DNA of 64,000 nucleotides, taken from NCBI RefSeq assembly GCF_004101245.1, contig NZ_SCIN01000002.1:496001-560000 (forward strand). The letters run 5' to 3'. Origin of the DNA: Sphingomonas sp. UV9. Lineage in GTDB: Bacteria; Pseudomonadota; Alphaproteobacteria; Sphingomonadales; Sphingomonadaceae. Below the pieces are notes generated by a model, which was given only the letters and a program-made list of their open reading frames with translations, was not told the DNA's origin and searched no databases. The translations under genes and the position numbers were made by a program. Shown here piece after piece: positions 9,317-18,127 of the stretch (positions within the stretch are counted from its first letter, which is position 1; each line of letters starts with the position of its first letter).

Positions 9317-10672
9317 TTATTTCATCAACACGAGCTCTTCCGCCATCGTCGGATGCAGCGCGACCGTCGCGTCGAAGTCCGCCTTGGTCAGTCCCGCCTT
9401 CACCGCCACCGCGGCAGATTGCAAAATCTCCGGGCAGTCGGGACCGATCATGTGGATACCCACCACCCGATCGGTCTCGCCATCGCAGATCATCTTGTAC
9501 AGCGACCGCTCGTTGCGCCCCGCCAGCACGTTCTTCATCGGCCGGAAGTCCGACGTATAGACCTTCACCGACCCCAGCGCCTGTTTGGCCTGCGACTCGG
9601 TCATGCCGACGCCAGCCATCGGCGGATGGCTGAACACCGCGGCGGGGACGTTGGCGTAATCGACCCGCGTCGGCTTCCCACCGAAGAACGTGTCCGCGAA
9701 CGCCTGCCCCTCACGGATCGCGACCGGGGTCAGCTGGATCCGGTTGGTGACGTCGCCCACCGCGAAGATCGATGCGCAACTCGACTGGTTGTCCGCATCG
9801 ACGATCACCGCGCCCGCCGCGTCCATCTCGACCCCCGCACTTTCGAGTCCGAGCCCCTTGGTGTTCGGCAACCGTCCGGTCGCAAACATCACGAGGTCGA
9901 CGGTGATCGGCTCATGCCCGCTCATCCGGACGGTGAGGCAACCGCTCGCATCCTTCTCGATGCTCTCGAACGCCGCGTGGAACCGGAAATCGATGCCCTT
10001 GCTCATCGAAATCTGGAGCAGCCGGTCGCGGATCGACTCGTCATACCCGCGCAGGATCACGTCGGTCCGGTTGACCAAGGTCACGTGCGACCCGAACTGG
10101 TGGAAAATGCCCGCGAACTCGTTGGCGATATAGCCCGCGCCTGCGATCAACACGCGCTTTGGCACCTCGTCGAGATGGAACACCTCGTTCGAGGTAATGC
10201 CGTGCTCGGAACCCGGGAAGTCGGGGACCAGAGGATGCGCGCCGACCGCGATCAGGATCTTCGCCGCCGTCTTCACGCTGCCATCCGCCAGCGTCACTTC
10301 GTTCGAGCCGGACACGACCGCGCGCTGGTGAATGATGTCGACATGGTTGTTCTCGAGCGTGGTCGTGTACGCGCCGTTGATCCGGTCGACCTCCTCCATC
10401 ACGTTGTCGCGCAGCACGCGCCAATCGAACGCGCAATCGTCGGGCACCTGCCAGCCGAAGCGTTTCGCGTCCTTCAGATCCTCAGCAAAATGCGCGCCGT
10501 AGATCAGCAGCTTCTTCGGCACGCAGCCGCGGATGACGCAGGTCCCGCCGACCCGGTATTCCTCGGCGACCGCGACGCGTGCGCCGTGCGCGGCGGCGAC
10601 GCGCGACGCACGCGTCCCGCCCGAGCCTGCACCGATGACGAAGAGGTCATAGTCGAATGTCGAGTCAGTCAC
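9317..10672 (-). CDS. gor: Glutathione-disulfide reductase
   Basis: This 451-residue flavoenzyme reduces glutathione disulfide with NADPH. FAD binds at GAGSGGTRASR (14-24). The redox-active disulfide is in GGTCVIRGCVPKK (Cys45 and Cys50), the NADPH-binding fold is around VLIAGAGYIANEFAGI, and the C-terminal dimer domain ends in VALHPTMAEE with the catalytic His-Glu pair. The frame continues 73 codons upstream, but those codons come from repeat D and have no similarity. I chose the GTG at 10672 because it follows GGAAG at good spacing and gives the normal family length. Confidence 0.94.
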   Translation of the reverse strand: MTDSTFDYDLFVIGAGSGGTRASRVAAAHGARVAVAEEYRVGGTCVIRGCVPKKLLIYGAHFAEDLKDAKRFGWQVPDDCAFDWRVLRDNVMEEVDRINGAYTTTLENNHVDIIHQRAVVSGSNEVTLADGSVKTAAKILIAVGAHPLVPDFPGSEHGITSNEVFHLDEVPKRVLIAGAGYIANEFAGIFHQFGSHVTLVNRTDVILRGYDESIRDRLLQISMSKGIDFRFHAAFESIEKDASGCLTVRMSGHEPITVDLVMFATGRLPNTKGLGLESAGVEMDAAGAVIVDADNQSSCASIFAVGDVTNRIQLTPVAIREGQAFADTFFGGKPTRVDYANVPAAVFSHPPMAGVGMTESQAKQALGSVKVYTSDFRPMKNVLAGRNERSLYKMICDGETDRVVGIHMIGPDCPEILQSAAVAVKAGLTKADFDATVALHPTMAEELVLMK

Positions 10673-10684
10673 GAGTCTTCCTTC

Positions 10685-10780
10685 ATCGTCACCCCGGACT
10701 TGTTCCGGGGTCCACCGTGCCACCGGTTTGCCTGCCACTTGGGGCACGGTGGATGCCGGAACAAGCCCGGCATGACGATG
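10685..10780. repeat. REP-pair family D, copy 1
   Basis: The left arm is CCCCGGACTTGTTCCGGGG followed by TCCACCGTGCC. The right arm, GGCACGGTGGATGCC then GGAACAAGCCCGGCATGACG, is its inverse with a changed head. The element lies between the DUF4174 gene and gor and ends only 13 bases before the gor start, so it forms the leader of the gor mRNA if gor is read through from upstream. Confidence 0.85.
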
Positions 10781-10796
10781 AGTGTGATGCGTCGGC

Positions 10797-11174
10797 TTAG
10801 CGTCGGCCCGCCCGGCGCATCGGCATGGCGTCGATCGTCTGCTCCAGCGCGGCAGCGGGGAACGGCTTGTCGCTCCGCAATTTCTCGCCACCGTCCTTGC
10901 CGATCAGGATCGCGGTGAAGGCGGCGGGAAGACGGTATTTGCGGCGGATCGAAGCGGCCGTGTCGCCCGCGCCGCGGACCCGGTCGCCGATGACCTCGAC
11001 GATGGTGAGGTCGCGGTCGTCACTCTTCGCCTTCCAGTTCGCGAGAATACGACGCTGCTCGGCGAGCGCCGCGTCTCCGCCGGAGGCAACAGCCACGATC
11101 AACACGCGCCGCTCCCACTTCATCTGCGCGAGGGTAGGGGAGGCGGCGAGCGCGACGGCGAGAAGGATCGACAT
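10797..11174 (-). CDS. DUF4174 domain protein, probably exported
   Basis: This 125-residue protein has a short hydrophobic N-terminus, MSILLAVALAASPTLAQ, that looks like a signal peptide. After it comes a thioredoxin-like segment with RRVLIVAVA, DRDLTIVEVIGDRVR and FTAILIGKDGGEKLRSD, the pattern of the DUF4174 family of small periplasmic proteins of unknown function. No CxxC motif is present. It lies between pgi and gor on the same strand, but repeats A and D separate it from both, so a common transcript is doubtful. Function unknown. Confidence 0.75.
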   Translation of the reverse strand: MSILLAVALAASPTLAQMKWERRVLIVAVASGGDAALAEQRRILANWKAKSDDRDLTIVEVIGDRVRGAGDTAASIRRKYRLPAAFTAILIGKDGGEKLRSDKPFPAAALEQTIDAMPMRRAGRR

Positions 11175-11217
11175 CCCATATCAACGCGCGAGTAAAGCGA
11201 CCGCTCCCCCTCAATAC

Positions 11218-11308
11218 CACCCCGGCGAAGGCCGGGGCCCAATAGGAAAGGCTGGGGTTTAATCCACCACCGTTCACCCAATTGGGCCCCGGCCTCCGCC
11301 GGGGGGGG
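11218..11308. repeat. REP-pair family A, copy 3 (short spacer)
   Basis: The left arm is CACCCCGGCGAAGGCCGGGG then CCCAATAGG, and the right arm ATTGGGCCCCGGCCTCCGCC. The spacer is shorter than in the other copies and lacks the conserved core, so this is a deleted variant. It lies between the pgi stop and the DUF4174 start. Confidence 0.85.
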
Positions 11309-11342
11309 CGGCTGGGGCGCACTCAGCGCACGCCCCATCTCC

Positions 11343-12833
11343 TTACCCAAACGCGCGCTTGATCAGATCATCCGTCGAAGGATCGAACGTCTGTCCGCCC
11401 TTCTCCGCGGCCTTCGCCATTTCCTTCCCCAGCTCGACCCCGAACTGGTCGAACGAATTGATCCCCAGCAGCACGCCGTTCACGAACACCCGGTGCTCGT
11501 AAAACGCGATCAGCGCGCCCAGCGTCCGCGCATCCAGATCGTCGAGCAGCAAAGTCGACGACGGCCGATCGCCCGAATAGCTCCGCGCCGGATCCTCGAC
11601 CTGCTTGCCCGCCATCAACGCCGCACCCTGTGCGAACGCGTTGAGCAACAGCGCCTTGTGATGCTCCTCGGGCAGCGTGTCGCCGGCCTCGATCGACGCG
11701 ACGAACTCGACCGGCACCAGATGCGTGCCTTGGTGGAGCAGCTGGAACACCGCATGCTGCGCCTCGGTGCCGACCCCGCCCCAGGTGATCGCCGCCGACG
11801 GCCGTCCAAGCGGCTCGCCATCCGCGGTCACCGACTTGCCGTTCGACTCCATCTCCAGCTGCTGGAGATAGCTCGGCAGCAGCCGCAACCGCTCGTCATA
11901 GGCGAACGTCGCGCGCGTCTCGGCATGGCGGATCTGCGTGTAATACAGGTCGGCGAACGCCGCGAGCGCCGGCGCATTCTCGTGCAGCGCGGCGAGGCGG
12001 AAATGGCGATCCATCTCGGCCGCGCCCTCGAGCAGCTCCTCGAACCGGTCCCAGCCGAGCCCGATTGCCGCGGGAAACCCGATCGTCGACCACAGCGAAT
12101 ACCGCCCGCCGACGCTCTCCGAAAACGGCAGGATGCGCGTCTCGTCGACGCCCCACTCCATCGCCTTTTCGGGCGCGGCGGTCAGCGCGATCACCCGGCC
12201 GTAAGGGTCCTCGACATTATGCTCGGTCATCCATTGCAGCACCGCCTCGGCGTTCATCAGCGTCTCGGTCGTGGTGAAGGTCTTCGACGCGACCACCAGC
12301 AACGTCGCCGCCGGATCGAACTTCGCGAACACGTCCTCCAGCGCCACGCCGTCGACATTGGCGACGATCCCGACGTCGTACCGCTTGTCGTCACGCCCGA
12401 GCGAATCGACCAGCAACTGCGGCCCCAGCGCCGACCCGCCGATCCCGACATGCAGGATATGCCGCACCGGCCCCAGCGCATCCGCCTCGATCGCGTCGAT
12501 CAGCGTGCGCATCCGCTGGTGGCTCGCCTGCGCGATCGCGACGCTCTCGGGCTTGCCCTCGCCGCGTTCGGCGGTGTGCTCGACCGCGCGGCCCTCGGTC
12601 ACGTTGACGATCTCGCCCGAAAACATCGCCTGGCGCTTGCCGGCCAGATCCTGCGCCTTGGCCATCGCCTCGAACGCGGTGATCATGTCGGTCGTCAGAT
12701 GCGTCTTCGACCAGTCGAAATGGATGCCCGCGACGTCGAGGCTCAGCTTCGAAAGCCGCTCCGAATCCTGGGCGAACAGGTCGGTCAGCGTGGTGGCGGG
12801 CAGGGCTTCGATCTTGGACCAGTCGGCGGTCAT
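11343..12833 (-). CDS. pgi: Glucose-6-phosphate isomerase
   Basis: This 496-residue enzyme interconverts glucose 6-phosphate and fructose 6-phosphate. Family landmarks are HVGIGGSALGPQLL in the sugar-phosphate binding region, VASKTFTTTETLMNA, SVGGRYSLWSTIGFP, the segment QLEMESNGKSV, and WGGVGTEAQHAVFQLLHQGT ending in HLVPVEF with the active-site Glu/His. The start ATG at 12833 leads into a normal N-terminus and the length is in range. The gene is divergent from lepB, with 125 bases between them. With glpX in the same window it covers gluconeogenic hexose-phosphate steps. Confidence 0.96.
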   Translation of the reverse strand: MTADWSKIEALPATTLTDLFAQDSERLSKLSLDVAGIHFDWSKTHLTTDMITAFEAMAKAQDLAGKRQAMFSGEIVNVTEGRAVEHTAERGEGKPESVAIAQASHQRMRTLIDAIEADALGPVRHILHVGIGGSALGPQLLVDSLGRDDKRYDVGIVANVDGVALEDVFAKFDPAATLLVVASKTFTTTETLMNAEAVLQWMTEHNVEDPYGRVIALTAAPEKAMEWGVDETRILPFSESVGGRYSLWSTIGFPAAIGLGWDRFEELLEGAAEMDRHFRLAALHENAPALAAFADLYYTQIRHAETRATFAYDERLRLLPSYLQQLEMESNGKSVTADGEPLGRPSAAITWGGVGTEAQHAVFQLLHQGTHLVPVEFVASIEAGDTLPEEHHKALLLNAFAQGAALMAGKQVEDPARSYSGDRPSSTLLLDDLDARTLGALIAFYEHRVFVNGVLLGINSFDQFGVELGKEMAKAAEKGGQTFDPSTDDLIKRAFG

Positions 12834-12958
12834 GCTACTTCTCCGAATAGACGTGCGCGCCGGTCATGCTGCAAGCGCGAGACGGCGACAACGCTCTTTC
12901 GGTAACAGGTATCCTCCGCACGCTTGACGACGCGCGCGGTCTGCGCAAACCCGCAGCC

Positions 12959-13768
12959 ATGGCAAATGACACGAAGACCAAACCGGCGCGGTCCGAAACT
13001 GCAGAGACGTTCCGCTTCCTGCTGAAGCTGGCGGTGGTCGTGCTGATCCTGCGCAGTTTCATCTTCGCGCCGTTCAGCATCCCGTCCGAATCCATGCTGC
13101 CCCGCCTCCTGATCGGCGACTATCTCTTCGTGTCGAAATGGAATTACGGCTATTCGCGCTGGTCGCTCCCCGGCGGCGTACCGCTCATCCCAGGCCGTAT
13201 CTTCGGCAGCACGCCGACGCGCGGCGACGTCGTCGTCTTCCGCGCACCCGAAGTGCTCGATCACGACGTCATCAAGCGCGTCATCGGCCTGCCCGGCGAG
13301 ACCGTCCAGATGCGCCAGGGCGTCGTCTACCTCAACGGCAAGGCGATCCCGAAACTCCGCATCGCCGACTTCACGATCCCGCTCACCGCCAATTTCGACG
13401 CCGAGAAATGCGGTGCGCCGTTCGTCGATGTCGCGAACGGCGTCCAGATCTGTCGCTACCCCCGCTTCCGCGAAACGCTTCCCGGCGGCCGCAGCTACGA
13501 GGTGCTCGACCAGGCCGAACTCCCCGATCGCGACGATACCGGGCTCTACACGATCCCCGCGGGCCATATCTTCGTGATGGGCGACAACCGCGACGACAGC
13601 GGTGACAGCCGCTTCCCCGCGCCGAGCGGCATGGGCTATGTCCCGCTCGAGAATGTCGAGGGCAAGGCGGTCGTCAACTTCTTCTCGACCGACGGCAATG
13701 CCGAATGGCTCAAACCCTGGACCTGGGTCAGCGCCGCGCGCTGGAGCCGCATCGGGGAAGGCTTTTGA
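12959..13768 (+). CDS. lepB: Signal peptidase I
   Basis: This 269-residue inner-membrane serine protease removes signal peptides from exported proteins. A single membrane segment (about 19-40) precedes the catalytic serine in PSESMLPRL (Ser45). The catalytic lysine is in DVIKRVIGLPGE (Lys106), and the conserved GDNRDDSGDSRFP lies near the C-terminus. I chose the ATG at 12959; upstream in-frame codons lie in the gap to pgi and show no family similarity. Its stop overlaps the start of rnc, and the order lepB-rnc-era is a widely conserved operon. Confidence 0.96.
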   Translation: MANDTKTKPARSETAETFRFLLKLAVVVLILRSFIFAPFSIPSESMLPRLLIGDYLFVSKWNYGYSRWSLPGGVPLIPGRIFGSTPTRGDVVVFRAPEVLDHDVIKRVIGLPGETVQMRQGVVYLNGKAIPKLRIADFTIPLTANFDAEKCGAPFVDVANGVQICRYPRFRETLPGGRSYEVLDQAELPDRDDTGLYTIPAGHIFVMGDNRDDSGDSRFPAPSGMGYVPLENVEGKAVVNFFSTDGNAEWLKPWTWVSAARWSRIGEGF

Positions 13769-14427
13769 GCGATCTCGCCGGCTGGCTGAAGACGCTCTTC
13801 GGCCGCACACCGAACAACATCGCCCCCTATGAGCGCGCGCTGACGCACGGCAGCCAGGCCGCGGCGAACTACGAGCGACTCGAATTCCTCGGCGACCGCG
13901 TCCTCGGCCTGATCATCGCCGAGTGGCTGTACGAGCTGTTCGCGTCCGACCCCGAGGGTTCGCTGTCGAAGCGTCTTAATGCGCTCGTCACCGGCCCCGT
14001 CTGCGCCGACGTCGCCCGCGAACTCGGCGTCCGCGCGCATCTGAAGCTCGGCAAACAGGCGCGCGACGACGGCGCGAGCGACAGCGACAACGTGCTCGGC
14101 GACGTGATGGAGGCGCTGATCGGCGCCTGGTATCAGGAAGCCGGCCTCGACGCCGCGCGCGCCTTCGTCCGCGGCGCCTGGGGCGACCGCGTGCAGGCCG
14201 GCGCCAAGGCCCCCCAGCACCCCAAGTCCGCGCTCCAGGAATGGGCCGCCGCGCATAACCGCAAGCCCCCCGAATACACCGTCGTCGAGCGCTCCGGCCC
14301 CGGCCACGCGCCCAAATTCACGATCCTCGTTTCGGTCGGCAAGCTCGCCGAAGCGACCGCCATGGGATCGAGCAAACAGGAAGCCGAAACCGCGGCGGCC
14401 AAGGCGTTGCTGGAGAAGCTCAGCTAA
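13765..14427 (+). CDS. rnc: Ribonuclease III
   Basis: This 220-residue double-strand-specific endoribonuclease processes rRNA precursors and structured mRNAs. The signature NYERLEFLGDRVLGL (about 35-49) and DVMEALIGAWYQEAG hold the metal-binding acidic residues. A double-stranded RNA-binding domain occupies the last 70 residues (KSALQEWAAAHNRKPPEYTV). The best start is the TTG at 13765, which overlaps the lepB stop as TTGA; the next upstream ATG is inside lepB and would add unrelated sequence. Many of the inverted repeats in this genome would be RNase III substrates if transcribed. Confidence 0.94.
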   Translation: MSDLAGWLKTLFGRTPNNIAPYERALTHGSQAAANYERLEFLGDRVLGLIIAEWLYELFASDPEGSLSKRLNALVTGPVCADVARELGVRAHLKLGKQARDDGASDSDNVLGDVMEALIGAWYQEAGLDAARAFVRGAWGDRVQAGAKAPQHPKSALQEWAAAHNRKPPEYTVVERSGPGHAPKFTILVSVGKLAEATAMGSSKQEAETAAAKALLEKLS

Positions 14428-14436
14428 GAAGAATGG

Positions 14437-14583
14437 TTCACGCGGAGACGCGGAGCCGCGGAGGGGGCTGCAAGTGGAACTCCGGTCCTGCCCCAAACGA
14501 CTCCGAGTGGATCGACGGCGTATGATCGAAGCGGGCGCGATCCCCATCCACACCATCTCCGCGCCTCCGCGTCTCCGCGTGAA
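14437..14583. repeat. Inverted repeat, family G, between rnc and era
   Basis: The left arm GGTTCACGCGGAGACGCGGA and the right arm CTCCGCGTCTCCGCGTGAAC are inverted copies about 100 bases apart. They form a long hairpin within the lepB-rnc-era transcript. The interior is not obviously coding. Confidence 0.8.
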
Positions 14584-14666
14584 CAAAACTGCCTTCTCGC
14601 GACGCGATGACGGACAGCCGTTTTCCCTGTACAGGTGCAAGCAACACCAGTTCGAAAAGAGCATAT

Positions 14667-15584
14667 GTGACTGAAACGAATACCACGCCCAATACCAGGC
14701 ATTGCGGCCTAGTCGCCATCGTCGGCGCCCCGAACGCGGGCAAGTCGACGCTCGTCAACGCGCTCGTCGGCCAGAAGGTCGCGATCGTCAGCCCCAAGGC
14801 GCAGACCACGCGCGCCAAGCTGATGGGCGTCTCGATCGAAGGCGACACGCAGATCCTGCTCGTCGACACCCCCGGCATCTTCGAGCCCAAGCGCCGCTTC
14901 GACCGTGCGATGGTCGCCGCCGCCTGGGGCGGCGCGGAAGGCTCCGACATCATCGCGCTGGTGGTCGACGCCAAGGGCGGGATCGGCGGCAAGGTCACGA
15001 CCATCGTCGAGTCGCTGGTCGGCCGTACCGAGCCGATCTGGCTGATCCTCAACAAGGTCGATCTCGCCGACAAGACCAAGCTGCTGATCCACGCGGAAAA
15101 GCTCAACGCGCTGCTCCCCTTCGCCGAGACGTTCTTCATCAGCGCGGGCACCGGCGACGGCCTCGCGCACTTCAAGACGCAGCTCGCCAAGGCGATGCCC
15201 GAAGGCCCGTGGCATTATCCCGAAGACCAGGTCTCCGACTCGACCGAACGCGCGCTCGCGTCCGAAGTGACGCGCGAGCAGCTCTATCTCCAGCTCCACG
15301 CCGAGCTGCCCTACGCCAGCACGATCGAGACCGAGCAGTATATCGAGCGACAGGACGGCTCGCTGGAGATCCACCAGCAGATCCTCGTCGAACGCCCCAC
15401 CCAGCGCGCGATCGTCCTCGGCAAGGGCGGCCAGCGCATCAAGGAAATCGGCGCGCGGGCTCGCATCGAACTCGCCAGCATCACCGGCAAGCCCGTCCAC
15501 CTCTATCTGCACGTCAAGGTCAAACCCGGCTGGGACGAAGACCGCGAAACCTACCGCGACCTCGGCCTCGACTGGGTCGACTAA
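14667..15584 (+). CDS. era: GTPase Era
   Basis: This 305-residue GTPase binds the 3' end of 16S rRNA and assists 30S assembly. The GTPase motifs are GAPNAGKST (G1, 20-28), DTPGIFEPK (G3) and LILNKVDLADK (G4). The C-terminal KH domain contains VLGKGGQRIKEIGARARIEL. The start is GTG at 14667; an ATG two bases earlier is out of frame and meets a stop at once. A start further upstream would run into repeat G and has no family support. It is the last gene of the lepB-rnc-era operon. Confidence 0.95.
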   Translation: MTETNTTPNTRHCGLVAIVGAPNAGKSTLVNALVGQKVAIVSPKAQTTRAKLMGVSIEGDTQILLVDTPGIFEPKRRFDRAMVAAAWGGAEGSDIIALVVDAKGGIGGKVTTIVESLVGRTEPIWLILNKVDLADKTKLLIHAEKLNALLPFAETFFISAGTGDGLAHFKTQLAKAMPEGPWHYPEDQVSDSTERALASEVTREQLYLQLHAELPYASTIETEQYIERQDGSLEIHQQILVERPTQRAIVLGKGGQRIKEIGARARIELASITGKPVHLYLHVKVKPGWDEDRETYRDLGLDWVD

Positions 15585-15590
15585 TGCCAA

Positions 15591-15711
15591 TCCTCCCCCG
15601 CCAGGGGGAGGTGGCGCCGAAGGCGACGGAGGGGGCGGGCACGGAGCCGGCGTTATCCTTTCCGCCCCCTCCGTCACGCTCCGCGCGGCACCTCCCCCTG
15701 GCGGGGGAGGA
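15591..15711. repeat. Inverted repeat, family E
   Basis: The arms TCCTCCCCCGCCAGGGGGAG and, inverted, CTCCCCCTGGCGGGGGAGGA enclose GGTGGCGCCGAAGGCGACGG and its partner CCGTCACGCTCCGCGCGGCACC. Each arm can fold alone or pair with the other. The element lies between convergent era and the sirtuin gene and could act as a two-way terminator. Confidence 0.85.
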
Positions 15712-15717
15712 TAAGCT

Positions 15718-16428
15718 TTACCCCAAAACCGCCTCAACCCACGCCGGCACCAGCACCCCAGCCGCCCCGATCCGCGTCTCCCCAAAGAACACGCTCCCCA
15801 TCGAAGGCTCCAGGTTCAGCTCCAGCGTCGCGGCCCCATGATACGCCGCGGTCTGCACGAACCCCGCCGCTGGATACACCGCGCCCGAAGTCCCCACCGA
15901 AACGAACAGATCGGCCCGCGCCAACGCCGCCTCGATCCGCTCCATCTGGTACGGCATCTCCCCAAAGAACACGATGTCCGGCCGCAACGCCCCCGCACCG
16001 CAAGCCCCGCACACCGCCCCCTCCGGCAAAGCCCCGGCCCAGTCCTCCCGCGCCCCACACGCCGCACACAGCGCCGACAACAGCTCCCCATGCATATGCA
16101 GCATCCGCCCCCCACCGATTGGCGCCCCCGCGCGCTCATGCAGGTCGTCGACATTCTGCGTCACGATCAGCAGTTCGCCCTCCCAGGCCGCATCCAGCCG
16201 CGCCAGCGCCCGGTGCGCGGCATTGGGCGCGACGCCAGTCAAGGCCTCCCGCCGCAGATCATAAAACCGGTGCACCAGTTCCGGGTCCGCCGCGAGCGCC
16301 TGTGGCGTGCAGACATCCTCGACCCGATGCCCCTCCCAAAGCCCACCCGGCCCCCGAAACGTCGCAATCCCGCTCTCGGCGGAGATGCCTGCCCCGGTAA
16401 GAACGACGATGTTTTCGATCTTCTGCAT
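15718..16428 (-). CDS. cobB: NAD-dependent protein deacylase (sirtuin, CobB-type)
   Basis: This 236-residue sirtuin removes acyl groups from lysines using NAD+. The NAD-binding motif is TGAGISAESGIATFRG (11-26), followed by TQNVDDLHERAG and the catalytic His in HMHGEL. Two Cys-x-x-Cys pairs (CAACG and CGACG) should bind structural zinc, and RPDIVFFGE follows. I chose the ATG at 16428; a GTG two codons upstream is also possible, and neither has a strong ribosome binding site. The Tyr and Arg that favour desuccinylase activity in CobB/SIRT5 are not clearly placed, so the acyl specificity is open. Confidence 0.92.
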   Translation of the reverse strand: MQKIENIVVLTGAGISAESGIATFRGPGGLWEGHRVEDVCTPQALAADPELVHRFYDLRREALTGVAPNAAHRALARLDAAWEGELLIVTQNVDDLHERAGAPIGGGRMLHMHGELLSALCAACGAREDWAGALPEGAVCGACGAGALRPDIVFFGEMPYQMERIEAALARADLFVSVGTSGAVYPAAGFVQTAAYHGAATLELNLEPSMGSVFFGETRIGAAGVLVPAWVEAVLG

Positions 16429-16534
16429 CGCCACAGGATAAGCGGCGTTCGTCGCATACGAAAGTGGGCGGAACGCAGCCGAAAGCCGACGCCGAACCTG
16501 TTAACGCGACGTTCTCTCCCATTTCCGCCCGCCA

Positions 16535-16549
16535 GGCCTATGATAGGCC
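16535..16549 (+). promoter_or_regulatory. Perfect inverted repeat abutting a start codon
   Basis: GGCCTATGATAGGCC is a 6-bp perfect stem with a 3-base loop ending right before the ATG at 16550. It occupies the place of the Shine-Dalgarno sequence, and no purine-rich ribosome binding site is visible. It could be a dimeric regulator site or a translation-limiting hairpin. Confidence 0.4.
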
Positions 16550-17221
16550 ATGCGCCGTTATGAAAAGCGCCAGCGTCTGCTGGCAATCGGGCTCGCCGCG
16601 CTGGCGGGATTCGTCGATGCGCTGGGGTTTCTGAAGCTGGGTGGCCTGTTCGTATCGTTCATGAGCGGCAATTCGACGCGGCTGGCGGCGGGGCTCACCG
16701 GCGTCGTGCCGGGCAGCCTGTTCGCGGGTGCCCTGATCGCGGCGTTTGTCGGCGGGGTCATGGCCGGCGAAACCGTCGGGCGACTGGCGGGACGACGGCG
16801 GAAGCAGGCGGTACTGGCGTTCGTGCTGGTCGCGCTGGCGATCGCCGCAGCGACCGCGACGCACGATAACGACCTGGTCTTGGCGCCGCTGTTGATGGCG
16901 GTGGCAATGGGATCGGCGAACGCGGTGTTCCAGCGCGACGGCGAGGTCAGCGTGGGGGTCACCTACATGACCGGCACGCTCGTCAAGATCGGCCAGCACC
17001 TCACGGCCGCTCTCGCCGGCGGTCCCCGCTTTGCCTGGGTGCCCTATCTGTTGTTGTGGATCGGGCTGATCGGGGGCGCGGCCGCTGGCGCCGCACTGTT
17101 TCCCGCGCTGGATCTGAAAGCGCTGTGGATCGCAGTGACCCTCGCCGCGCTCCTGCTCGCCGCCGCGCTGCTGATCGGGAGTGCCGCCACGGTGGGGGCT
17201 TCGCAAGAGGAATTGCGGTAA
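16550..17221 (+). CDS. DUF1275 (YoaK-like) integral membrane protein
   Basis: This 223-residue hydrophobic protein has about six membrane segments. It opens with LAALAGFVDALGFLKLGGLF and FVSFMSGNSTRLA, the conserved start of the DUF1275/YoaK family, and has the second family motif SVGVTYMTGTLVKIGQ. Glycine- and alanine-rich membrane segments fill the C-terminal third. The transport role sometimes suggested for the family is unproven. It is divergent from the sirtuin gene and followed by the low-G+C immunity-like gene on the other strand. Confidence 0.85.
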   Translation: MRRYEKRQRLLAIGLAALAGFVDALGFLKLGGLFVSFMSGNSTRLAAGLTGVVPGSLFAGALIAAFVGGVMAGETVGRLAGRRRKQAVLAFVLVALAIAAATATHDNDLVLAPLLMAVAMGSANAVFQRDGEVSVGVTYMTGTLVKIGQHLTAALAGGPRFAWVPYLLLWIGLIGGAAAGAALFPALDLKALWIAVTLAALLLAAALLIGSAATVGASQEELR

Positions 17222-17334
17222 GCGGAATGACCGGGTGGGGGAGGAAAGCGGACTGGCGGCTTTCTGGAACGTGCTGGCGATAGCCGGCATTCTGTGGCGT
17301 TGCCCCCTTTTTGCAGGAGGATCCCTCGTTATAT

Positions 17335-17673
17335 TCACACGCTCGGCGGTCTGCTGCGATCGAGCTCCATTTTGAAGGTTCCGTCAGACCTCAAAACATA
17401 GGTGCAATGATGCCAATCTTCCTGACACTCTTTAAGCATGTCACGCCTTAAGGCGGATAGCGCATCATTGACGGATCGGTTCATGGTTCTCTCACCTTCC
17501 ACCCCCTCAACAAGCTTACCGTTGCGCACGACATCGTAACGCCTCTGTATCCAGTCGTCATGAACTTCCGCTACGACCCAAACCTCGGACACAGAGGTCG
17601 CTAGCATTGGGGCAATTGCGAGGGCGATACTCTCCAGCTGACGGCTACTTTCCATTTCTGCATTCACCTCCAA
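17335..17673 (-). CDS. Putative YezG-like (DUF600) immunity protein, orphan
   Basis: This 112-residue acidic protein has the layout of the DUF600/YezG immunity family: a helical N-terminus, a strand segment EVWVVAEVHDDW, a central helix NDALSALRRDM, then WHHCTYVLRSDGTFKMELD near the C-terminus, similar to the 'W..lTLILes.GkF...fd' ending of YezG proteins. Those proteins neutralise polymorphic toxins. Base composition is clearly lower in G+C than the flanks, and codons such as TTA, ATA and CAA are common, which suggests recent transfer. No toxin gene lies nearby. Start may be Met1 or Met7. The family call is by eye, without a search. Confidence 0.5.
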   Translation of the reverse strand: MEVNAEMESSRQLESIALAIAPMLATSVSEVWVVAEVHDDWIQRRYDVVRNGKLVEGVEGERTMNRSVNDALSALRRDMLKECQEDWHHCTYVLRSDGTFKMELDRSRPPSV

Positions 17674-18127
17674 TGCCAGACTATATTAGCACAATCGCTT
17701 TCGCGATCTATTTTAGCGTGCTCGCCCAGTGGCCGTAACTGGACAGCTTTACCAATTCCGGCGCCCCGATTGCAACTCATGTCTGGAAAGTGCCCCGTAA
17801 TCGCAATGAACGAATGGCAACTACCGGGGCCCCGAGTTACCAACCCGAGCGTCCGGGTGTGGGCGTAAGCCGTCATTCTCCGCTGTCCTACACGCCAACT
17901 CGGTGTCACGCTCACCTTTCGGCTCTTTCAAACCGTCGATCACAGCCCTGACGCCAAGCCGGTCATGCTTTGCGCGGCCTGGCCGTATGCGCCTTCCGCG
18001 AAAGCGTTCGTAGGTGTGACTTTATCGTAACCTTTGGCCGCCTCGCCCTCCTCATCGTCGCACCCAGTCTTCATAAATCGGCCGAACGCCGCTATGCCGC
18101 CAGCATCCTCCCCTTCGAAGGCGCCGC
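17674..18127. other. Gap with lower G+C remnant sequence, no gene supported
   Basis: This 454-base gap separates the immunity-like gene from fumarase. The first 250 bases share the lower G+C of the immunity gene; a frame of 83 codons on the minus strand (17664-17915) has no recognisable protein features. The region looks like decayed transferred DNA followed by the fumarase promoter region. I see no repeat element here, unlike most gaps of this size in the window. Confidence 0.4.

Noticed and set aside
17664..17915. 83-codon minus-strand frame next to the immunity-like gene
   Set aside because: It overlaps the start of the immunity-like gene, has no ribosome binding site and no protein-like features. 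More likely decayed non-coding sequence.
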